From positions 1 to 10,976 of the forward strand of contig JAFTMM010000099.1 in assembly GCA_017452405.1 (NCBI GenBank): 10,976 nt of DNA, written 5' to 3'. The notes beneath the pieces are model-generated. The model had not been told where the DNA came from, did no database searches, and saw only the letters and a list, made by a program, of their open reading frames with translations. The stretch is from Clostridia bacterium (GTDB lineage: Bacteria > Bacillota > Clostridia > Christensenellales > Pumilibacteraceae). Every line of letters starts with the position of its first letter. Position 1 is the first letter of the stretch. A program made the translations under genes and the position numbers. Below are positions 7,350 through 10,976 of this stretch, piece by piece.

Positions 7350-7378
7350 ATTATACTACATATTGCAATTCTTTGCAA
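7350..7378 (-). promoter_or_regulatory. Sigma-A-type promoter for the yggS-sepF-lspA-rluD-pyr operon
   Basis: On the minus strand a TTGCAA -35 box (7378-7373) and a perfect TATAAT -10 box (7355-7350) are separated by 17 bases. Predicted start of transcription is near 7343. It lies between the terminator of the upstream operon and the first gene, and no other intergenic gap downstream is large enough for a comparable promoter, so it may drive all ten genes. Confidence 0.8.
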
Positions 7379-7407
7379 GGGTTTTTATATCTTGCCTTTA
7401 TAAAATT

Positions 7408-7435
7408 AACAGGCCTACCTGACGGCAAGCCTGTT
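7408..7435 (-). terminator. Hairpin terminator after the nfnB/gltD-like gene
   Basis: Arms AACAGGC and GCCTGTT (7 bp) enclose a 14-base loop that can add a short inner CC/GG pairing. Read on the minus strand, the stem is followed by AATTTTAT, a modest T-rich tract. It begins ten bases after the stop codon of the upstream gene and precedes the next promoter by about 30 bases. The T tract is short, so termination may be partial. Confidence 0.65.
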
Positions 7436-7444
7436 ATGATTAGT

Positions 7445-8854
7445 TTATTTATTCATAATGTAATCGTCAATGGCTTTTGCAGCTACTTTACCTGCGCCCA
7501 TTGCGCTTATTACCGTTGATGCGCCGGTTACCGCGTCACCGCCTGCGTAAATGCCTTCGCGGGAGGTCAGACCGTCTTCGTTGACGATTATACAGCCCTT
7601 TCGGTTTACTTCAAGTCCGTCAACGGTAGACTTGATAAGCGGATTAGGCGAAGTACCGATAGACATTACTACTGCGTCAACGTCAAGGACGAATTCACTA
7701 CCTTCCACGGGAACGGGAGAACGTCTGCCTCTTTCGTCGGGCTCGCCGAGTTCCATCTTTATGCACTTAATGCCAACGACCGTACCGTTTTTAGGATCGC
7801 GCTTGTCGTCGGGATTATCGTAGCCGAGAATTTCAATGGGGTTACAAAGCAGTTTAAAATCGATTCCCTCTTCCTCTGCGTGCTCCACTTCTTCTTTTCT
7901 CGCAGGAAGCTCGGTCATGTAACGGCGATAAACGATATATACCTTTTCCGCGACGAGACGGAGCGCCGTTCTTGCAGCGTCCATTGCTACGTTACCGCCA
8001 CTTACGATCGCAACCTTACCGCCTTTCATAATGGGAGTGTCCGACTTTTCTCTATACGCTTTCATAAGGTTACTGCGCGTAAGGAATTCGTTTGCCGAGT
8101 ATACACCCTTAAGGCTTTCGCCGGGAATATTCATAAAGTTGGGAAGTCCTGCACCCGATCCGATAAATACTGCTTCGTAACCGTCCTCAAACAGCTCGTC
8201 CACGGTAAGAGTCTTACCGATAACGACGTTGGTCTTGACTTCTACGCCGAGATCGTTGAGCGTCTGAACTTCTTTCGCTACTATGGACTTAGGCAGACGG
8301 AATTCGGGAATTCCGTACACAAGCACACCGCCTGCGGTATGTAACGCTTCGAATACCGTTACAGCGTAGCCTTTCTTTGCAAGGTCGCCTGCGCAAGTAA
8401 GACCGGAAGGACCAGAACCTACTACTGCTACTTTGTGACCGTTTGGCGTGGGCTTAACCGGTTTTTCGGTAGCATTCGCGTTATGGTAGTCGGCTACGAA
8501 ACGCTCGAGTCTGCCGATACCCACCGGCTCGAACTTTATGCCGAGAGTACACTTAGATTCGCATTGGCTTTCCTGCGGGCATACGCGTCCGCAAACGGCA
8601 GGAAGCGAAGAATATTTCGAAATAACCTGATAAGCGCCCTCGAAGTCACTTTCCTTGATCTTTGAAATAAAGCTGGGAATATCGATATTAACGGGACAAC
8701 CGCTTACGCACGGTTTATTCTTGCAGTTAAGGCAACGCTCTGCCTCGCCGAGCGCCATTTCTACGGTATAACCGATGGCTACTTCGTTGAAGTTACGTCC
8801 TCTTTCGATAGGATCCTGCGTGGGCATGGGGGTTTTCTTAGGATTAATAGCCAT
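7445..8854 (-). CDS. NADPH-linked oxidoreductase large subunit, NfnB type (annotated in relatives as glutamate synthase small subunit, GltA/GltD-like)
   Basis: The 469-residue flavoprotein belongs to the glutamate synthase beta-chain family. The N-terminal domain binds two [4Fe-4S] clusters, with Cys41, 44, 49, 53 and Cys88, 92, 98, 102. The first dinucleotide site (FAD) is VVGSGPSG at 144-151, and the second (NADPH) is VSGGNVAMDAAR at 284-295. IYAGGDAVTGASTVISAMGAGKVAA near 435-459 is the conserved FAD-contacting end. It lies one base after the nfnA-like gene with a strong GGAGGTG site, and no glutamate synthase large subunit is present. Together with that partner it matches the electron-bifurcating NADH-dependent ferredoxin:NADP+ oxidoreductase, which makes NADPH from NADH and reduced ferredoxin. 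A sulfide dehydrogenase-type (SudA) role is an alternative that sequence alone does not exclude. Confidence 0.9.
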   Translation of the reverse strand: MAINPKKTPMPTQDPIERGRNFNEVAIGYTVEMALGEAERCLNCKNKPCVSGCPVNIDIPSFISKIKESDFEGAYQVISKYSSLPAVCGRVCPQESQCESKCTLGIKFEPVGIGRLERFVADYHNANATEKPVKPTPNGHKVAVVGSGPSGLTCAGDLAKKGYAVTVFEALHTAGGVLVYGIPEFRLPKSIVAKEVQTLNDLGVEVKTNVVIGKTLTVDELFEDGYEAVFIGSGAGLPNFMNIPGESLKGVYSANEFLTRSNLMKAYREKSDTPIMKGGKVAIVSGGNVAMDAARTALRLVAEKVYIVYRRYMTELPARKEEVEHAEEEGIDFKLLCNPIEILGYDNPDDKRDPKNGTVVGIKCIKMELGEPDERGRRSPVPVEGSEFVLDVDAVVMSIGTSPNPLIKSTVDGLEVNRKGCIIVNEDGLTSREGIYAGGDAVTGASTVISAMGAGKVAAKAIDDYIMNK

Positions 8855-8855
8855 A

Positions 8856-9710
8856 TTATTTCACCTCCGCCTTAAACAGATTGCAAGCTTCGTCACGAAC
8901 GTGAGCTTCGAATTCCGCATACATACGACCGCGCATCATAGCTTCGTCAAAGTCTACGGTAAACGCGTCGAAGTCGGGTCCGTCAACGCACGCGAATTTA
9001 GTAACCCTCTTGCCATTTTCATTAACGGTAAGACGGCAACCACCGCACATTCCCGTTCCGTCAATCATAATCGGGTTCATGGAAACGACGGTTTTCTGAT
9101 CGTAAGGTTTGGTAGTTAGAGTTACGAACTTCATCATAATAACCGGTCCGATAGCGATAACCACGTCAAATCTTTCGCCTGCGTCAAGCATGGCTTTAAG
9201 AGGCGCGGTTACTACGCCCTGCTCGCCCCAGCTTCCGTCGTCGCTCATTCTGAAAAGTCTGTCCGACGCTTCGTCGAATTCCTTTTCGAGAATAACGAGG
9301 TCTTTATTTCTGAAACCAACTATCGAGGTTACCTCACAGCCAAGCTCGTGAAGTTTCTTAGCTACGGGATATGCGATAGCGCAACCTACGCCACCGCCGA
9401 CTATGCAGGCTTTTTTCACGCCCTCAGTTTCGGTCTTATTGCCGAGAGGACCTACGAAGTCCTGAATATAATCCCCTTGATTTTTAGCGTTGAGCTTCAT
9501 TGTCGTTCCGCCAACAATTTGGAAAATGATATCAACAGTGCCCTGCTCTCTATCGTAGCCGGCTATGGTAAGCGGAATACGCTCGCCCTCCTCGTCTACG
9601 CGCAGGATTATGAACTGACCGGGCTCTGCCTTCTTAGCCACCATCGGCGCTTCTATTGACATAAACGTAACGGTGGGGTTAAGTTCTTCTTTTTTTACAA
9701 TTCTATACAT
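8856..9710 (-). CDS. NfnA-like FAD/NAD-binding, [2Fe-2S] subunit (ferredoxin-NADP+ reductase subunit alpha)
   Basis: The 284-residue product is related to PyrK and other ferredoxin-reductase-like subunits. It has an FAD-binding barrel (GQFIILRV near 31-38, RIPLTIAGYD near 44-53), an NAD-binding lobe (CIVGGGVGCAIAYPVAK near 102-118), and a C-terminal cluster site with Cys222, Cys225 and Cys241 preceded by Asp217 in MIDGTGMCGGC. In the NfnA subfamily an Asp plus three Cys is known to hold the [2Fe-2S] cluster, and that pattern is present here. I chose the ATG at 9710-9708, with AGGA six bases upstream. A longer frame opening at a TTG at 9773 is unlikely, because that TTG is the -35 box of the promoter. 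Forms an operon with the NfnB-like gene. Confidence 0.9.
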   Translation of the reverse strand: MYRIVKKEELNPTVTFMSIEAPMVAKKAEPGQFIILRVDEEGERIPLTIAGYDREQGTVDIIFQIVGGTTMKLNAKNQGDYIQDFVGPLGNKTETEGVKKACIVGGGVGCAIAYPVAKKLHELGCEVTSIVGFRNKDLVILEKEFDEASDRLFRMSDDGSWGEQGVVTAPLKAMLDAGERFDVVIAIGPVIMMKFVTLTTKPYDQKTVVSMNPIMIDGTGMCGGCRLTVNENGKRVTKFACVDGPDFDAFTVDFDEAMMRGRMYAEFEAHVRDEACNLFKAEVK

Positions 9711-9727
9711 GCGATTTCCTTGACTAT

Positions 9728-9757
9728 AAAGTATTAACCGTAATAGTATAATACTTT
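9728..9757. promoter_or_regulatory. Candidate operator: inverted repeat over the nfn promoter
   Basis: Two perfect 8-base arms, AAAGTATT and AATACTTT, are separated by 14 bases. The arm centres are 22 bases apart, about two helical turns, which suits a dimeric DNA-binding protein. The repeat covers the -10 box and the predicted transcription start, so a bound protein would block the promoter. It does not resemble the Rex consensus (TTGTTAA-n-TTAACAA). No regulator gene lies next to it in this window. Confidence 0.45.
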
Positions 9758-9773
9758 CGTCCGCGCTTGTCAA
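9745..9773 (-). promoter_or_regulatory. Sigma-A-type promoter for the nfnA-nfnB operon
   Basis: A perfect TTGACA -35 box (9773-9768) and a TATACT -10 box (9750-9745) lie 17 bases apart on the minus strand. Predicted transcription start is near 9738, giving a leader of about 28 bases before the ATG at 9710. This is one of the strongest promoter matches in the window. Confidence 0.85.
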
Positions 9774-9782
9774 TCGGTGAAG

Positions 9783-10439
9783 TTACATTTTTCGCGCAAA
9801 TTCCCACGCACGCACGGCAGTTTGCGCTGAAATTCGCTTTAAATCGGAAGTTAATGGAAATCCGCTACCCGCGCATATCAGTAAAAGCTCGGTGCGAAGC
9901 TCGGCAATCAGCTCGCCCATAGCCTCGGAATTTTTATATGCGCCAAGCGCGTCGGCATACTTAGATAGCATAGTTACCGCAAGGCTTTCACTTGTTTCGC
10001 CACCATCCAGCTGTCTCCAAAGCTTTTCGGTTTCTACTGCGAGTTCAAGTACGGCAGAAAACCCCTCACTATCGCTTTCATTGAGAGAAACGGAGGGAAT
10101 TGTTAGCGTCAAGAGTTTACAGTCGTTTTTTTGCGCCACGCTTTCGGCATCAGCCTTGTCCGCATAGACGGCGTAAGTGAGAAGAAATCCCTCGTTGCTA
10201 GCAAATACAAAGCCTGCTCTGCCCTGCCTACGCTCTGACTGCGAAGCCGTCGTAGCTGACACGAGTTCGCTGTAAGATTTACCGATTGCATAAAATTCCG
10301 CTTTCGTTCCTGCCCCAAGATTAAGATTGGATAAAAACAAAAAAGCGGTGCAAATAATAGCGGTAGCTACGCAGATTATAACTACCGTCAAAACTATAGA
10401 GAAAGCTAGTCCTCTTGGGCGAAGTGAAGATTTTTCCAT
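9783..10439 (-). CDS. Membrane-anchored protein of unknown function, possible SPOR-like outer region
   Basis: I do not recognise this gene. The 218-residue product begins with a short basic segment (to Arg9), then one long hydrophobic stretch at about 11-37, so it is probably a single-pass protein with most of its length outside the membrane. Residues 48-105 (FYAIGKSYSELV, then AGFVFASNEGFLLTYAVYADKADAESVAQKN) resemble the repeat pattern of SPOR peptidoglycan-binding domains, in which an aromatic/glycine strand and a YxxKxDAE helix alternate; this is a weak, by-eye comparison. The rest is mostly helical with no catalytic motif. The ATG at 10439 has only a poorly spaced AGGG before it. The gene ends ten bases before the nfn promoter with no terminator between, so some read-through into nfnAB is possible. 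Confidence 0.7.
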   Translation of the reverse strand: MEKSSLRPRGLAFSIVLTVVIICVATAIICTAFLFLSNLNLGAGTKAEFYAIGKSYSELVSATTASQSERRQGRAGFVFASNEGFLLTYAVYADKADAESVAQKNDCKLLTLTIPSVSLNESDSEGFSAVLELAVETEKLWRQLDGGETSESLAVTMLSKYADALGAYKNSEAMGELIAELRTELLLICAGSGFPLTSDLKRISAQTAVRAWEFARKM

Positions 10440-10489
10440 ACCCTAATATATGTTAGCGTAGGCGTGGAAATGAAAGATTTTCCATACCA
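10425..10489. repeat. Imperfect direct repeat around the start of the 218-aa gene
   Basis: The stretches at 10425-10443 and 10471-10489 share TGAA(A)GATTTT(T)CCATACC, differing by two single-base insertions, with start points 46 bases apart. On the minus strand each copy contains GGTATGGAAAA. One copy carries the start codon of the 218-aa gene; the other opens a ten-codon reading frame at 10485-10453 that stops before it. Confidence 0.55.
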
Positions 10490-10509
10490 CATATTAACGC
10501 ATTTGTCAA
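10481..10509 (-). promoter_or_regulatory. Possible promoter for the 218-aa membrane protein gene
   Basis: A perfect TTGACA -35 box (10509-10504) is followed after 17 bases by TATGGA (10486-10481), a poor -10 match with only its first three bases fitting. Predicted start is near 10474, about 35 bases before the ATG. The -10 element falls inside the direct repeat. It diverges from the 6S RNA promoter, with about 45 bases between the two -35 boxes. Confidence 0.4.
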
Positions 10510-10520
10510 TAGGTTTTTAC

Positions 10521-10553
10521 AAAATTTTCTTGAAAAAATTTTTCAAAAAGGTA
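10521..10553 (+). promoter_or_regulatory. A/T-tract upstream element before the 6S RNA promoter
   Basis: The 33 bases just upstream of the -35 box are almost all A and T, with phased tracts AAAATTTT and GAAAAAATTTTTC. A perfect 8-base inverted repeat, TTGAAAAA and TTTTTCAA around one A, spans 10530-10546. This is the composition expected of an UP element contacted by RNA polymerase alpha subunits at strong stable-RNA promoters. Confidence 0.5.
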
Positions 10554-10582
10554 TTGATATACAAACGAATATAGTGTATAAT
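10554..10582 (+). promoter_or_regulatory. Sigma-A-type promoter for 6S RNA
   Basis: TTGATA (-35, 10554-10559) and a perfect TATAAT (-10, 10577-10582) are separated by 17 bases. Predicted transcription start is near 10589, about 20 bases before the closing stem of the RNA. Confidence 0.85.
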
Positions 10583-10588
10583 ATCGGT

Positions 10589-10823
10589 GTAACAAATTAA
10601 TAAAAGAATGCCTGCGGTTCTCGTAAGTTGTCAGATATTTAACCTCAAAACTTAAAAGGGCTTATGGTTTGTTCGTGCGCATTATGTCAGGCCTCAGAAA
10701 TTTGACTCGGAAATACAAGCTACGGCTTCGGTCAGCAGTGGAAGACAGACGGCGCAGACGACCTGCCCACCTGCCATTGGCGGGTTAATATAGGCAACGC
10801 ATACGGCTCACGTGGGCTTTTTT
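10589..10823 (+). ncRNA. ssrS: 6S RNA (regulator of RNA polymerase)
   Basis: The transcript can fold into the long rod typical of 6S RNA, which mimics an open promoter and binds housekeeping RNA polymerase in stationary phase. GCCTGCG (10610-10616) pairs with CGTGGGC (10811-10817); across a 5x5 internal loop CGTA (10622-10625) pairs with TACG (10802-10805), and GTTG (10627-10630) with CAAC (10795-10798). A 3' small hairpin, CCTGCC/GGCGGG (10770-10784), lies before the closing stem, as in other 6S RNAs. The apical arm pairs GGGC, GGT, CGT and GCGC with GCGC, ACG, ACC and GCCC further 3'. The unpaired stretch around 10640-10655 would be the central bubble. A T6 run (10818-10823) ends the gene. 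The pairing and the GCCTGCG opening support 6S and not SRP RNA. Confidence 0.87.
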
Positions 10824-10878
10824 ATTTTATCGCGCCTTCTTTATGTCGCACTCAATTTAACAATGGTATTTTATCACT

Positions 10879-10914
10879 AAAAGGGACTGTTACCGCTCGG
10901 CAACAGTCCCTTTT
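10879..10914. terminator. Strong bidirectional hairpin terminator
   Basis: Arms AAAAGGGACTGTT (10879-10891) and AACAGTCCCTTTT (10902-10914) pair over 13 bases and a further CCG/CGG lies inside. The stem ends in A and T runs on both sides, so it can stop transcription from either strand. Its main job is probably to end the minus-strand gene that stops at 10929; it also sits downstream of the 6S RNA as a second stop. The 50-odd bases between the 6S T run and this hairpin hold nothing I recognise. Confidence 0.85.
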
Positions 10915-10928
10915 GTGTTATAAACGTT

Positions 10929-10976
10929 TTAGAAAATCTTTTTGATTCTTTCGATTGCTTCTTTTGTTTTTTCGTA
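10929..10976 (-). CDS. C-terminal end of an unidentified protein (runs off right edge)
   Basis: The reading frame entering from the right edge gives YEKTKEAIERIKKIF followed by TAA at 10931-10929. A lysine/glutamate-rich amphipathic last helix of this kind closes many enzymes, for example class I/II aminotransferases, but 15 residues do not identify a family. That this is a real gene end is supported by the strong terminator hairpin starting 14 bases after the stop codon. Confidence 0.5.
   Translation of the reverse strand, partial: YEKTKEAIERIKKIF

Noticed and set aside
7379..7444. A riboswitch or leader RNA between the nfnB-like gene and yggS.
   Set aside because: The only structure is the terminator hairpin; the rest is too short, and the yggS leader is only about 35 bases.
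9728..9757. Rex (NADH-sensing repressor) binding site over the nfn promoter.
   Set aside because: The arms AAAGTATT/AATACTTT do not match the TTGTTAA-type half sites, so only an unidentified operator is proposed.
9711..9773. A 21-residue N-terminal extension of the nfnA gene, starting from TTG at 9773.
   Set aside because: The TTG is the first half of a perfect TTGACA -35 box, the extension covers the -10 box, and the ATG at 9710 has its own ribosome binding site and matches the family start.
10600..10823. Signal recognition particle RNA as the identity of the plus-strand RNA gene.
   Set aside because: GTCAGG and AGCAG strings occur, but the helix 8 core with GGAAG between them is not present, and the terminal stem with internal loops fits 6S RNA.

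Overview
The window reads like part of the chromosome of an anaerobic Firmicute, most likely a member of the Clostridia. It is a mid-GC, gene-dense region. It has SepF, LspA and an NADH-linked (PyrK/PyrD type 1B) pyrimidine route, an NfnAB-type flavin/iron-sulfur oxidoreductase pair, and strong Shine-Dalgarno sites with many ATGA/GTGA overlaps. All protein genes lie on the minus strand; the only plus-strand gene I can support is a 6S RNA.

Reading in the direction of minus-strand transcription (right to left): the last 15 codons of an unrecognised gene end at 10929, followed by a strong symmetric terminator hairpin (10879-10914). A 6S RNA gene (about 10589-10823, plus strand) has its own A/T-rich upstream element and a near-consensus promoter. 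A 218-aa protein with one membrane anchor (10439-9783) diverges from it. A consensus promoter (9773-9745), overlapped by a 30-bp inverted repeat, then drives nfnA (9710-8856) and nfnB/gltD-like (8854-7445), which end at a hairpin (7408-7435).

A second near-consensus promoter (7378-7350) starts a tightly packed operon that runs off the left edge: yggS/ylmE, sepF, lspA, an rluD-family pseudouridine synthase, pyrB, pyrC, pyrF, pyrK, pyrD and the start of a probable pyrE. Gaps are 0-29 bases and several genes overlap by 4 bases. This is a shortened version of the Bacillus ylmE-sepF-(ylmG-ylmH-divIVA-ileS)-lspA-ylyB-pyrR-pyrP-pyrBC... neighbourhood, with the bracketed genes and pyrR, pyrP and carAB missing. 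The pyr genes cover UMP synthesis from carbamoyl phosphate plus aspartate to orotate, and PyrF for the last step; PyrE is only just entered.

The main oddity is an in-frame TAA in the middle of pyrK (1318-1320), which cuts an otherwise well-conserved electron-transfer subunit in two. Other points of interest are a perfect hairpin at the predicted 5' end of the operon mRNA, which hides two ATGs and leaves a TTG start with a strong ribosome binding site, and the inverted repeat over the nfn promoter. I see no mobile element, CRISPR array, tRNA or recognisable new defence or biosynthetic system here.
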